Shown one piece after another: positions 1-9,127 of a stretch of 64,000 nucleotides of DNA. The position numbers and the translations under genes were made by a program. This DNA comes from Melastoma dodecandrum (Eukaryota; Streptophyta; Magnoliopsida; Myrtales; Melastomataceae). The notes under the pieces were generated by a model. That model worked only from the letters and a program-made list of their open reading frames with translations. It had not been told where the DNA came from and made no database searches. The stretch's first letter is position 1. Each line of letters opens with the position of its first letter. The stretch covers positions 2,745,001 through 2,809,000 of the forward strand of contig JARUPY010000292.1 in NCBI GenBank assembly GCA_029817715.1, read 5' to 3'.

Positions 1-1
1 C

Positions 2-403
2 GCGGATCTACCGGATCTTCTCAACGCCGTGCATGCCGCGATCATGGAGATAGGCCAGGCCGGCGGTGGCGCGCGGCCGGTCGTCGCCAAGGCGACCGCG
101 CAGGAGATCCGGCGCTCCGTCACCCCCGACTTCCTGATCTCGTTCGAGGACGGCAAGCCCTACAAGACGCTGCGCCGCCACCTCACCCTGCGCGGCCTGA
201 CCCCGGAGGCCTACCGCGCCAAATGGGGCCTCGCGGCCGATTATCCGATGACGGCTCAGCGCTACTCCGAGCAGCGCTCGCAGCTCGCCCGGTCCCTGGG
301 CCTCGGTCAGCAGCGCGGGAAGGCCGCCGGGCGGGCGGCTGCGTCCGAAACGGCGCCTCTTCCTGCGGGACGGCGCCGGTCGCGCAGCCGGGAGGCCGTC
401 TGA
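2..403 (+). CDS. MucR/Ros-family transcriptional regulator, 5' end outside window
   Basis: The frame is open to the first bases of the window, so the true start lies upstream; a GTG at 29 is only an internal candidate. The C-terminal DNA-binding region carries the family hallmarks SVTPDFLISFEDGKPYKTL, RRHL, LTPEAYRAKWGL and DYPM, with a basic tail. MucR proteins bind AT-rich promoter DNA and control exopolysaccharide, motility and cell-cycle genes in alphaproteobacteria. In the usual Ros/MucR zinc finger a Cys and a second His are metal ligands; here the Cys position is Ser (LIS) and the second His position reads TLRG, so zinc binding is doubtful, as in known zinc-independent members of this family. 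Function as a regulator is inferred from the family. Confidence 0.9.
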   Translation, partial: ADLPDLLNAVHAAIMEIGQAGGGARPVVAKATAQEIRRSVTPDFLISFEDGKPYKTLRRHLTLRGLTPEAYRAKWGLAADYPMTAQRYSEQRSQLARSLGLGQQRGKAAGRAAASETAPLPAGRRRSRSREAV

Positions 404-533
404 CGATAGGACGACCGGCTTGCGGCGAAGGTGTCGCGGGCCTGCCGCAATCGGCCTCGATAGCGTAGGGCTCTGCAGGGCGTGCCGGCCCCTCGATCCG
501 GCCGGCGCGCCCGCCCTGACGCCGGAGCCCTGC

Positions 534-1982
534 ATGCTGACCCGCCTCGCCCTGCCCGCCCTCGTCGCAGCCTTGCTGGCCGCCGGCCCAGCCGCGGCTC
601 AGATGGCGCGCACGGAGGCCCGGGAGGCCGGACCCGCCAAGGTCGTGCCGCTCAGCAAGGCCGACGTGCAGCTCTCGTTCGCCCCCGTGGTGAAGCGGGC
701 CGCGCCCTCGGTGGTCAACGTCTACGCCTCCCACGTGGACAAGCGCTCCAGCGCCCGCACCAGCGCCATGGAGGAGTTCATGCGCCGCTTCTTCGGCGAG
801 CCGGAGGGCGGCCGCGGCCCCCGGGGCGACCGGGCGCAGCGCTCCCTGGGCTCGGGCGTGCTGGTCGATGCCGACGGGCTCGTCATCACCAACAACCACG
901 TCATCGACAACATGAACGAGGTGCGGATCGCCCTCGCCGACCGGCGCGAGTTCGAGGCCACGATCGTGATGCGCGACACCCGCACCGACCTCGCCGTGCT
1001 CAAGATCAAGGAGCCGCCGAAGGGCCTCGTGCCGATGCCGTTCGGCGATGCCGACGCCCTCGAGGTCGGCGACTTCGTGATGGCGATCGGCAACCCGTTC
1101 GGTGTCGGCCAGACGGTGACGCAGGGCATCGTCTCGGCGCTGGCGCGCACGCAGGTCGGCTCGGCGGATTACCAGTACTTCATCCAGACCGACGCGGCGA
1201 TCAACCCGGGCAATTCCGGCGGCGCGCTGGTCGACCTGAAGGGTCAGCTGGTGGGCATCAACACCGCGATCTACTCGCAGTCGGGCGGCAGCCACGGCAT
1301 CGGCTTCGCGATCCCCGTGGGCATGGTCAAGGCGGTGGTCGACGCGGCCCGCGAGGGGGCGAGCGTGGTGCGCCGGCCCTGGCTGGGCGCGCGGATCCAG
1401 AGCGTCACCCCCGACATCGCCGACAGCATGGGCCTCGACCATCCGACCGGCGTGCTGGTGGCGAGCCTCCAGGCCAAGAGCCCGGCCGAGGAGGCCGGCC
1501 TGAAGCGCGGCGACCTGATCCTCACGGTCGATGGCCAGGAGGTGGCCGACCCGGAGGCCTTCGGCTACCGCTTCGCCCTCAAGGGCATCCAGGGGCAGAC
1601 CCGGTTCGGCATTCTGCGCGGCACGACTCGGCAGACCGTCACCGTCAAGCTGGCGCCCGCGCCGGAGACGCGCCCGCGGGACACGCTCAAGGTGAAGACC
1701 CGCTCGCCGTTCCTGGGGGCGACCCTCGTCAACACCTCGCCGGCGGTCGCCGAGGAGATGCAGGTCGATTTCCAGACGGACGGCGTGGCCGTGCAGGCGG
1801 TGGACGAGAACTCCGTCGCGGCCCGGGTCGGGCTGCAGAAGGGCGACGTGATCGTGGCGGTCAACGGCATGCCGATCGCCACCACCAAGGATCTCGACCG
1901 GATCACCCGCAACAGCCTCAATTCCTGGGAGGTGGCGATCAACCGCAACGGCGAAGTCCTGACCTCGGTCTTCGGGGGCTGA
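534..1982 (+). CDS. Do-family periplasmic serine endoprotease (DegP/DegQ/MucD type)
   Basis: 482 residues starting at the ATG that opens a clear signal peptide (about residues 1-23, ending AAAQ). The trypsin-like domain has an intact triad: His122 in TNNHVID, Asp152 in TRTDLAVLK and Ser228 in PGNSGGALV. Two PDZ domains follow (about 270-360 and 385-475). HtrA proteases degrade or refold misfolded envelope proteins in the periplasm. The open frame extends upstream to 420, but only the 534 start gives the export signal. It stands alone between mucR and rarA, an arrangement not diagnostic of a pathway. It contrasts with the HtrA-like gene at 62752, which has lost all three catalytic residues. 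Confidence 0.96.
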   Translation: MLTRLALPALVAALLAAGPAAAQMARTEAREAGPAKVVPLSKADVQLSFAPVVKRAAPSVVNVYASHVDKRSSARTSAMEEFMRRFFGEPEGGRGPRGDRAQRSLGSGVLVDADGLVITNNHVIDNMNEVRIALADRREFEATIVMRDTRTDLAVLKIKEPPKGLVPMPFGDADALEVGDFVMAIGNPFGVGQTVTQGIVSALARTQVGSADYQYFIQTDAAINPGNSGGALVDLKGQLVGINTAIYSQSGGSHGIGFAIPVGMVKAVVDAAREGASVVRRPWLGARIQSVTPDIADSMGLDHPTGVLVASLQAKSPAEEAGLKRGDLILTVDGQEVADPEAFGYRFALKGIQGQTRFGILRGTTRQTVTVKLAPAPETRPRDTLKVKTRSPFLGATLVNTSPAVAEEMQVDFQTDGVAVQAVDENSVAARVGLQKGDVIVAVNGMPIATTKDLDRITRNSLNSWEVAINRNGEVLTSVFGG

Positions 1983-2071
1983 CCTCGAACGGTCCGACTC
2001 TCGGCCCGTGACCGTGGGCAAGCTCCGGTGCCCGGCTTGCGCCTTCGCCCGCGCCCGGTGTTGATGCGCGG

Positions 2072-3409
2072 ATGTCCGACCTGTTCGCCTCCGCGGAGCC
2101 ACCCTCCGCACCGGATTCCGGCCGCGGTGCCGAGGCCGCCCGCCCCCTGGCGGACCGCCTGCGCCCGCAAAGCCTCGCCGAGGTCGTCGGCCAGGAGCAC
2201 CTGACCGGGGAGGGGGGTGCGCTCACCCGCCTGCTGCGCGGACGGACCCTCGGCTCGCTGATCTTCTGGGGACCGCCGGGCACCGGCAAGACCACGGTGG
2301 CGCGGCTGCTCGCCCAGGGCACCGACCTGCATTTCGAGCAGATCTCGGCGATCTTTTCCGGCGTGCCGGACCTGCGCAAGGTGTTCGAGGCCGCGCGCAG
2401 GCGCCGGGCGACCGGGCAGGGGACCCTGCTGTTCGTCGACGAGATCCACCGGTTCAACCGGGCGCAGCTCGACGCCTTCCTGCCGGTGATGGAGGACGGC
2501 ACCGTCACGCTGGTCGGCGCGACGACGGAGAACCCGTCCTTCGAGCTGAACGCCGCGCTCCTGTCCCGCGCCCGGGTGCTGCTGTTCCGGGCCCTCGATC
2601 CGGGCGCGATCGCGCGGCTGCTGGTCCGGGCCGAGACCCTGACCGGACAGGCCCTGCCGCTCACCGAGGAGGCCCGCGGCGTGCTGGTCCGCATGGCGGA
2701 CGGCGACGGCCGCGCCGCCCTGACCCTGGCCGAGGAGGTCTGGCGCTCGGCCGGCCCGGGCGAGACCCTCGACGCCGAGGCCCTCCAAGAGATCGTGCAG
2801 CGGCGGGCGCCGATCTACGACAAGGCGCAGGAGGGCCACTACAACCTGATCTCGGCCCTGCATAAGACCGTGCGCGGCTCGGATCCGGACGCGGCGCTCT
2901 ACTATCTCTGCCGGATGCTCGATGCCGGCGAGGACCGGCTGTTCATCGCCCGCCGGCTGGTGCGCATGGCGGTGGAGGATATCGGCCTCGCCGATCCGCA
3001 GGCCCTGGTGGTGGCCAACGCCGCCAAGGACGCGTTCGACTTCCTCGGCAGCCCGGAGGGCGAACTGGCTCTCGCTCAGGCGGCGATCTACCTCGCCTGC
3101 GCGCCGAAATCGAACGCGGCCTACGAGGCCTACAAGGCTGCGACCCGCCTCGCCAAGGAGGCCGGCTCCCTGCCGCCGCCGCGCACCATCCTCAACGCGC
3201 CGACCAAGCTGATGAAGCGGATCGGCTACGGCGAGGGCTACCGCTACGACCACGACGAGCCCGACGCCTTCTCGGGCCAGGATTACTGGCCCGACGCGCT
3301 CGGGCGCCAGCACCTCTACCAGCCCACGGAGCGCGGCTACGAGACCCGCATCGCCGAGCGGCTCGACCGGTGGGAGGCGCTGCGGAAGGCGCGGCGCGGG
3401 GAGGGGTAG
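2072..3409 (+). CDS. rarA: Replication-associated recombination protein A (AAA ATPase)
   Basis: 445 residues, the usual RarA/MgsA length. Walker A GPPGTGKTT is at about residue 67, Walker B LLFVDEIHR follows, then the sensor segment ATTENPSFELNAALLSR typical of this clamp-loader-like family. The C-terminal part has the RarA/WRNIP1 tetramerisation region (LPPPRTILNAPTKLMK). RarA acts at stalled replication forks together with RecA and SSB. The start at 2072 is the first ATG consistent with the family N terminus (the RPQSLAEVVGQEHL motif lies about 30 residues in). The 89 bases between the protease stop and this start hold no other gene. The 3' end lies only 32 bases from an IS-derived segment. 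Confidence 0.97.
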   Translation: MSDLFASAEPPSAPDSGRGAEAARPLADRLRPQSLAEVVGQEHLTGEGGALTRLLRGRTLGSLIFWGPPGTGKTTVARLLAQGTDLHFEQISAIFSGVPDLRKVFEAARRRRATGQGTLLFVDEIHRFNRAQLDAFLPVMEDGTVTLVGATTENPSFELNAALLSRARVLLFRALDPGAIARLLVRAETLTGQALPLTEEARGVLVRMADGDGRAALTLAEEVWRSAGPGETLDAEALQEIVQRRAPIYDKAQEGHYNLISALHKTVRGSDPDAALYYLCRMLDAGEDRLFIARRLVRMAVEDIGLADPQALVVANAAKDAFDFLGSPEGELALAQAAIYLACAPKSNAAYEAYKAATRLAKEAGSLPPPRTILNAPTKLMKRIGYGEGYRYDHDEPDAFSGQDYWPDALGRQHLYQPTERGYETRIAERLDRWEALRKARRGEG

Positions 3410-3441
3410 AGAATCCAGCGCCCAGTCGACGGTCGCTCCCA

Positions 3442-3697
3442 CCTGCGGCCTCATCCTGAGCAACCGTTATCCCGGCTGACCGGCGGCGGGCCACGGCGTT
3501 CCGCGGGTGCGGACGGTGTCGGCGCAGATGAGGAGCTTGCGGGCGCAGGCGACGAGCGCGTGCTTGCGGGTCTTGCCGCGGGCGGTCAGGCGGGTGGGCC
3601 AGGCCACGGGGGCGGGGTTCCAGCGACGGGAGGCGGGCGGGGCCGCAATGTGGAGGGCGGTGCGCACGGCGGCGCGGCCGCCGGTGATGTGGCGCTG
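3442..3697 (-). pseudogene. IS110-type transposase C-terminal remnant (copy 1 of a 256-bp inverted repeat)
   Basis: Read on the minus strand this gives GQRHITGGRAAVRTALHIAA and onward to a stop, which matches the conserved C-terminal Transposase_20 part of IS110/IS116 transposases (GGRAAVR, then ARGKTRKHALVACARKLL). Everything N-terminal is missing. The same 256 bases recur, essentially identical by eye and inverted, at 45193-45448. Sequence diverges abruptly on both sides of the shared block. It lies directly after rarA. Not expected to encode an active enzyme. Confidence 0.8.
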
Positions 3698-3854
3698 GCC
3701 GTAGACGGTCCGCCCGCTCCAGGACGCGGGCCACCTCGCCCAGGCCCGCCTGCATCACGGCATCCTTCAGGCGCGTCTCATGACGCGTCCGATGCCGGTC
3801 CGCCCACATCTGCTCTCCACGCCGCCCCGCCAGACGGAAGTCGTGTTGCGACAC
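3698..3854 (-). pseudogene. Probable second transposase remnant fused to the IS110 fragment
   Basis: From a GTG at 3854 the minus strand reads MSQHDFRLAGRRGEQMWADR followed by RHETRLKDAVMQAGLGEVAR and a frame-shifted RTVYG, and then runs into the IS110 piece. I think this resembles the N terminus of an IS5-type transposase known from methylobacteria, with an internal deletion between an ERA and an RTVYG motif, but that is from memory of the family and is uncertain. The junction to the IS110 block at 3697/3698 falls exactly where the second copy (45193) also breaks. Confidence 0.4.
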
Positions 3855-3993
3855 GAGACAGACGGAGACGGCCGGTGGAGGACCTCAAGCAGGCTCTCAG
3901 GATGCGGTGGCGCGTTGGACCGCCGACCCGAGTGCCCCGGCCTTGTAGGCACCGTGTACAACGCGTCCGGGCCCCGTCCCCGCCGAGGTGGCC

Positions 3994-5562
3994 CTACCGC
4001 GCCGGAGCCGCGACCGCGGCGGCGAGGCGGTCGTGGGGCACCCCGGATCCGCCGACCACCGCGACCCGGGTCCCGGCGGCGCTGCGCCGGCTCGCCCAGT
4101 CGCCGATCATCTCCAGGCAGGTATGGTCGATCGCCGCGAGGTTGTCGGTGGCGAGGCGGACCTCGCCGCCCACGGGGGTGCGCTCCAGGGCCGCCGTGAG
4201 GCTCGGCAGCTGCAGGAACGTCGCCGCCCCGGACAGGCGCAGCTCCGGCACGCCGGGCACCTCGGGGGCCGCGGCGTGCTCGATCCGCAGCCGGCCATTG
4301 CGCAGGCTCGGCAGGGCCTGGAGGAGGCTGAGCGCCAGCCCGGTGAGCACGCCGGTGAGCAGGTCCACCGCCACCACGGTCGCCATCGTGGCGAGCCAGA
4401 TCGCCGCCGTGAGCCAGCCGTAGCGGGCTTGCAGGTGCAGGGCGTGGGCGGGGCTCGCCAGCCGCCAGCCGGTGACCACCAGGATGCCGGCGAGGCTCGC
4501 GGTCGGCACCAGGGCCAGCAGCCAGGGCAGGGCGACCAGGAAGGCCAGGATCCAGGTCCCGTGCATCACCGTGGCGGCCCGGCTCACCGCCCCGGCCTGG
4601 ACGTTGGCGGAGGGGCGCACGATCACCCCGGTCATGGGCAGGCCGCCGAAGAGGCCGCAGAGCAGGTTGCCGACGCCCTGGGCTCCGAGTTCCTTGTCGT
4701 AGCGCGTGCGGGGTCCGTCGTGCATGCGGTCGACCGCGGCGGCCGACAGCAGCGTCTCGGCGCTGGCGATCACCGCGATGACCAGCGCCATGATCAGGAT
4801 CTCGGCCTCGGCGAGCCGCGCCCAGGCCGCCGCGTCCGGCAGGGCGAGGCCGGAGAGGATCGCCTCCGGCACCTCGACGCGCTTGACCGCGAAATCCCCG
4901 AGCCCGGCGACCAGGCTGCCCGCCAGGACGCCGATCAGCGCCCCGGGCAGGAGCCGCAGGCGGGCCGGGCGCAGGCGCTCCCAGGCGATCATGGCGGCGA
5001 TGGTGAGCCCGCCCACCACCACGGCGCCGGTGCGGTCGCCGGCGCCGCTGACGAAGTTGAAGAATGCCGCCGGGATGGCCACGAGGTTGTCGAGGCTGCT
5101 CGCCCGGGGGAGGGCGTCGGTGAGGACGTGGAACTGGCCGACCACGATCAGTACGCCGATGCCTGCCAGCATGCCGTGGACGACCGCCGGCGAGATGGCG
5201 CGGAACCAGCCGCCCAGCCGCAGCACGCCGGCGGCGAGTTGGAGGAGGCCCGCCGCCACCAGGACGGGGCCGAGCGCGTCGAGCCCGTGCGCCTGCACGA
5301 AGCCGTACACGATCACCGCGAGGCCGGCGGCCGGACCGCTCACCTGCAGCGGCGATCCGGCGAGCGCGCCGACCACGATGCCGCCGATGATGCCGGTGAT
5401 CAGCCCACGCTCGGGCGGCACGCCCGAGGCGATGGCGATGCCCATGCAGAGCGGCATCGCCACGAGGAAGACCACCACGGAGGCGGGCAGGTCCCGGGCG
5501 AGGCGCGCGCGGACGGCGCCGCCCGGTGCGAGGGCGGCTGTCAGGCCGGAGGGGATCCGCAT
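3994..5562 (-). CDS. SulP-family anion transporter with STAS domain, probable bicarbonate transporter
   Basis: 522 residues. The N-terminal 400 residues are hydrophobic with about ten to twelve membrane spans and SulP signatures (ASGVPPERGLITGIIGG, SPLQVSGPAAGL, GLFGGLPMTGVIVRPSANV). The C-terminal 110 residues are a STAS domain. SulP proteins move sulfate, bicarbonate or other anions across the inner membrane. The gene begins 2 bases after the stop of the carbonic anhydrase gene on the same strand, so the two are surely cotranscribed and bicarbonate is the likeliest substrate. The remaining roughly 140 bases between its stop and the IS remnant hold no gene. Confidence 0.92.
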   Translation of the reverse strand: MRIPSGLTAALAPGGAVRARLARDLPASVVVFLVAMPLCMGIAIASGVPPERGLITGIIGGIVVGALAGSPLQVSGPAAGLAVIVYGFVQAHGLDALGPVLVAAGLLQLAAGVLRLGGWFRAISPAVVHGMLAGIGVLIVVGQFHVLTDALPRASSLDNLVAIPAAFFNFVSGAGDRTGAVVVGGLTIAAMIAWERLRPARLRLLPGALIGVLAGSLVAGLGDFAVKRVEVPEAILSGLALPDAAAWARLAEAEILIMALVIAVIASAETLLSAAAVDRMHDGPRTRYDKELGAQGVGNLLCGLFGGLPMTGVIVRPSANVQAGAVSRAATVMHGTWILAFLVALPWLLALVPTASLAGILVVTGWRLASPAHALHLQARYGWLTAAIWLATMATVVAVDLLTGVLTGLALSLLQALPSLRNGRLRIEHAAAPEVPGVPELRLSGAATFLQLPSLTAALERTPVGGEVRLATDNLAAIDHTCLEMIGDWASRRSAAGTRVAVVGGSGVPHDRLAAAVAAPAR

Positions 5563-5564
5563 GG

Positions 5565-6239
5565 TCAGGCCGCCCGCCGGTGGCTGCCGGCGGAAGCCTG
5601 GGCCACCGGCATGTCGGCCTCCGCGATCGGCCGGAAGCGGCCCTCCGCGCCGTCATAGGCCAGGAGGGCGCCGGTCTCGATCTCGAAGAACCAGCCGTGC
5701 AGGCGCAGCGTCCCCTTGGCCAGCGCGGCCGCGACGCTCGGATGCGTGCGCAGGTTGGCGAGCTGCACCACCACGTTCTCCAACGCCAGGGCGTGGTGGC
5801 GGGCCTTCGCATCCAGATCCTCCGGATAGGCCTCGCAGACGATGCGCTCGGCGGCCTCCGCGTGGCGCAGCCAGGCCGCGACGGCGGGCATCCGCGCCAG
5901 CGCGTCCCGGTGCATCAGCCCGTGCATCGCGCCGCAATCGGAATGGCCGCAGACCACGATGTCGCGCACCTTGAGGGCCACCACGGCGTACTCGATCGCC
6001 GAGGAGACGCCGCCGATCACGTCGGAGGCCGGGGGCACGATGTTGCCGGCGTTGCGGCAGACGAACAGCTCGCCCGGCCCCGCCTGGGTGATGTGCTCCG
6101 GCGAGACCCGGGAATCCGCACAGGCGATGATCAGCGCGCTCGGGTGCTGACCGTCGCGGACGAGCTGCTGGTACATCGCGCGCTGGCCGGGGAAGACATG
6201 GCCCTGGAAGGCGGCGATGCCCTGGATGAGGCTGTTCAT
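5565..6239 (-). CDS. Beta-class carbonic anhydrase
   Basis: 224 residues. Zinc ligands of the beta class are present: Cys40 with the Asp42/Arg44 dyad in CADSRV, and His99 and Cys102 in CGHSDCGAMHG. The enzyme interconverts CO2 and bicarbonate in the cytoplasm. It is the first gene of a two-gene operon with the SulP transporter downstream. In a methylotroph this pair could supply bicarbonate for carboxylation reactions; this is inference. The start is the ATG at 6239, which opens MNSLIQGIAAFQGHVFP, a normal beginning for this subfamily. Confidence 0.95.
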   Translation of the reverse strand: MNSLIQGIAAFQGHVFPGQRAMYQQLVRDGQHPSALIIACADSRVSPEHITQAGPGELFVCRNAGNIVPPASDVIGGVSSAIEYAVVALKVRDIVVCGHSDCGAMHGLMHRDALARMPAVAAWLRHAEAAERIVCEAYPEDLDAKARHHALALENVVVQLANLRTHPSVAAALAKGTLRLHGWFFEIETGALLAYDGAEGRFRPIAEADMPVAQASAGSHRRAA

Positions 6240-6356
6240 GACGGGATTCCTGCTGCTCGACGGAGTGCGGACGATCGGTGTGCCGCCGGCTCGTCCGAAG
6301 CGGCCGGCGGTGACTCGGAGGGCGTGTCGTGCGGTCGACCGGGCTCGCCTGGCGGC

Positions 6357-6689
6357 TCAGCGCGCGGTCCGGCGGCGCTGCGCGGTCCCTCCTGACGCCC
6401 AGTGGGGATCGACCGGACCGCGGCGCGCGATCGCGGGCCCGGCCCGCTCGTGGAGCATCGGCGCCCCGAGGATCTGGCCGGTGCCCAGGCGCTGCGAATG
6501 CAGCGAGCGCGGGTCGTGATAGGGATCGCTGATGTAGGAGCTCATATGGGCGCCGCCGGCCACCTGGCGGCTTCCCTCACCACCCTCGCCCGCCCGGGCG
6601 GCCATCGGTAGGGCGAGGGTGCCGGCCAGGAGCCCCAGGGCGAGGCCGACGCGGGCGCCGGCGATCTTGAGGTGCTGTCGGAGGATCAT
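6357..6689 (-). CDS. Small exported protein of unknown function
   Basis: 110 residues from an ATG at 6689 that sits about 8 bases after an AGG (the frame stays open to 6791, with another ATG at 6704). The N terminus is a signal peptide: MILRQHLKI, then a hydrophobic run GLALGLLAGTLAL and AARAGE cleavage region. The mature part is short, rich in Gly, His and Arg, and has the stretch SSYISDPYHDPRSLHSQRL. I do not recognise a family. It is divergent in no obvious operon; the carbonic anhydrase gene starts about 117 bases downstream on the same strand. Confidence 0.6.
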   Translation of the reverse strand: MILRQHLKIAGARVGLALGLLAGTLALPMAARAGEGGEGSRQVAGGAHMSSYISDPYHDPRSLHSQRLGTGQILGAPMLHERAGPAIARRGPVDPHWASGGTAQRRRTAR

Positions 6690-7711
6690 CGCGTTGCCTC
6701 GCATGTTCGTCGTCTGGCCGAGGACACCACAGCCCGGGCCGATGAGCCGAACATAGACGTCACCGTCCGAAGTGAATGTGCGCATAGGCACAGTAGATCG
6801 ATAAAAAATTTAATCCTTTATCTTGGTTTTACTTGGTGCGTCGCCGCACATCGTCGGCTGCGTGCGCCGTCGACTGCGGGATTAAAGCGCGCTCCGCCGA
6901 AGTGGACGCCGGCTCGGCGCAAGAGAGCACGCTAAAACAAAGGCTTGGAGCCATGCGCGATGGCAACGCGCGCAGGACACGACAGCGCCGCATCCCTGGA
7001 CTGAGACGTGCCCATGCCGTTGGCAGAGGTGCACTGCTCCACCCGCCCGCGCGCCGTCGGTCCGGGGCTCCGCTGCGCGGCCCCGGGATGACGGGCGGAA
7101 AGCGACTGCGATGTGTCGATACGGAGAAGAGGATTCCGCGATCCGCCCGAACTGGAGACGAACATGGCACGGTGCCGGCCGGGTATCGGCGGTCTGAACC
7201 GGACCCGTGCGGCGTCAGAAGCCGGGCCACGCCCCCGGGATCGTGCCGCCGTAGCCCCAGCCCGTGAAGGGCGGGGCCGCCACCCGCTCCCGCGTGGCCG
7301 GCGCGAAGGCCCGGGCGCTGGGCCTGGGCTCCTGCCAGAGCTGCCAGTCCCGTCGCCGCGCGTCGGCGTCCATGTGGGCCAGGGTCCGGTCCATGTCGGA
7401 CGCGGTCCGCGGGTGATGCCGTCCGGGATGAGGCCGTGCTTCGGCCGACGAGATCGCCAGCAACGCGACGGGGAGGATCAGAGCGCCTTGGATGACCCCT
7501 CAGATCGGCTTTGGACCGGCGCGCATGGATCGGGCTCGGCGGGGGAGGGGCCTTCACCGGCAGCTACGCCGGGACGGGCCCTTCGGTTCCGGAGACCGCC
7601 GGGGCGAACCTGGGCGCCTCGGGATTCCCGGGCCCCGGGATCCCCAGACCGCCCAAAACCCCGTAGAAGGCCGGACATCCGCATCCGAGACGACGCGAGC
7701 GCGAACGGCCC
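6690..7711. other. About 1 kb without a convincing gene
   Basis: An AT-rich patch around 6786-6835 is a possible promoter region. Beyond it many overlapping frames are open in both directions, as expected at this GC content, with low-complexity Arg/Pro/Gly translations. The best candidate is a minus-strand frame 7215-7463 (82 residues, LAISSAEARP near its start, ending GWGYGGTIPGAWPGF), which could be a small exported protein but has no ATG or GTG ahead of the hydrophobic stretch, only TTG/CTG. I leave it uncalled. Confidence 0.4.
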
Positions 7712-8902
7712 ATGCCAGAGTCAGTGCCCGACCGGCCAGCCCCCGCATCCGATCCCGTCGCGCTCCTGGCGACCCTCGTCGGGTTCGACACGGTGAGCGA
7801 TCGCTCGAACCTGCCGCTGATCGACTGGGTGGAGGCCTATGGCCTCCGCCACGCCGCCGCGGTGGAGCGGGTGCCGGACGCCACCGGCCGGAAGGCGGCG
7901 CTGCTGGTGAGCCTCGGCCCGTACGAGACCCGCCCCGGCTACGTGCTGTCCGGCCACAGCGACGTGGTGCCGGTCGAGGGCCAGCCCTGGTCGTCGGACC
8001 CGTTCACCCTGCGGGAGGAGGGGGCCCGGCTCTACGGGCGGGGCACCTCCGACATGAAGGGGTTTCTGGCGGTCTGCCTCGCGCTCCTGCCCGAGATGGC
8101 GGCGGCGGATCTGGCCACTCCGCTCCACCTCGCGATCTCGTACGACGAGGAGGTCGGCTGCCTCGGGGTGCGCCCGCTGATCGCCCGGATGCTGGAGCGC
8201 GTGCCGACGCCGCTCGGCTGCTTCGTGGGCGAGCCCACCGGGATGGAGGTGGTGGTCGGGCACAAGGGCAAGTCGGCCGCCCGCCTCACCTTCCGGGGCC
8301 GGGCCAGCCACTCGGCCCTGGCGCCCCAGGGCGTCAACGCGGTGGAATACGCCGCCCGGTTCATCGAGCATGTCCGGCTGTCCGCGGAGGCGCTGGCCCG
8401 GGACGGCGCCCGCGACGCGCTCTACGACGTGCCCCACACCACCGGCCTGTCGAGCGTGGTCCAGGGCGGCTCGGCGCTCAACATCGTGCCCGATACCTGC
8501 AGCGTCAGCTTCGAGTACCGGGCGATCGGCGCCGACGATGCCGGGGCGCTGGCCGCGTCAGCCATCGCCTACGCCACCGACACGCTGGCGCCGCTGATGC
8601 GGGCCGTCGATCCGGCCTGCGGCGTCGCGATCGAGCCGCTGATCGACTATCCGGGCCTCGACACCGACCCGGAGGCGCCGATCGTCACGCTGGCCAAGCG
8701 GCTCGCCGGCCGGAACGGCCACGCCAAGGTCTCGTACGGCACGGAGGGCGGGCTGTTCGAGCGGCTCGGCGGCGTGCCCGCCGTGGTGATCGGCCCCGGC
8801 TCCATCGCCCGCGCCCACCGGGCCGACGAGTACGTGACCCGGGCCGAGCTCGACGCCTGCGCGGCCTTCGTGCGCCGCCTGATCGCGACCTGCCGGGACT
8901 GA
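7712..8902 (+). CDS. argE: Acetylornithine deacetylase (M20 peptidase family)
   Basis: 396 residues with the M20 two-metal site: His in SGHSDVVPVEG, bridging Asp in GRGTSDMKGF, catalytic Glu pair in YDEEVGCLG, Glu in GEPTGM, and a C-terminal His in the GPGSIARAHRADEYV segment. The dimerisation domain (HKGKSAARLTFRGRASHSA) is in the expected place. ArgE removes the acetyl group from N-acetylornithine in arginine synthesis; other M20 amidases share the fold, but length and motifs favour ArgE. It is followed by a composite palindromic repeat rather than by an operon partner. Confidence 0.88.
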   Translation: MPESVPDRPAPASDPVALLATLVGFDTVSDRSNLPLIDWVEAYGLRHAAAVERVPDATGRKAALLVSLGPYETRPGYVLSGHSDVVPVEGQPWSSDPFTLREEGARLYGRGTSDMKGFLAVCLALLPEMAAADLATPLHLAISYDEEVGCLGVRPLIARMLERVPTPLGCFVGEPTGMEVVVGHKGKSAARLTFRGRASHSALAPQGVNAVEYAARFIEHVRLSAEALARDGARDALYDVPHTTGLSSVVQGGSALNIVPDTCSVSFEYRAIGADDAGALAASAIAYATDTLAPLMRAVDPACGVAIEPLIDYPGLDTDPEAPIVTLAKRLAGRNGHAKVSYGTEGGLFERLGGVPAVVIGPGSIARAHRADEYVTRAELDACAAFVRRLIATCRD

Positions 8903-8908
8903 GATCCC

Positions 8909-9044
8909 GGTTTCGAAAGGTCGAGACCTTTCGCGGGTGCAGGGCGGAGCCCTGCTGTCGGGCTTCGCCCGGTCGTCGGGCCTTGCCCGGACGTCGGGGC
9001 TCCGCCCCGACACCCCGCCAAAGGGCTCGCCCTTTGGGAACCCC
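8909..9044. repeat. Composite palindromic intergenic repeat, copy A
   Basis: Four inverted repeats in series: GAAAGGTCGAGACCTTTC; GCAGGGCGGAGCCCTGC; GTCGGGGCTCCGCCCCGAC; and AAAGGGCTCGCCCTTT, with a less regular CGGGCTTCGCCCG-type unit between. The same units in the same order recur at 53063-53183, inverted at 27867-28010 and 36449-36541, and in part at 52101-52155. It lies just after argE and could also end transcription. Confidence 0.85.
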
Positions 9045-9127
9045 ATCGGGAATCCCATGTCCGCGGCCAGCAAACCGCCCTAGATGCGCCATGGGCCGCC
9101 GGGGCCGGTCGGGAGTCCTGTCAGCGC

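Noticed and set aside
7215..7463. Small exported protein on the minus strand
   Set aside because: The hydrophobic stretch has only TTG or CTG as possible start and a stop lies just upstream; kept only as a remark on the region.
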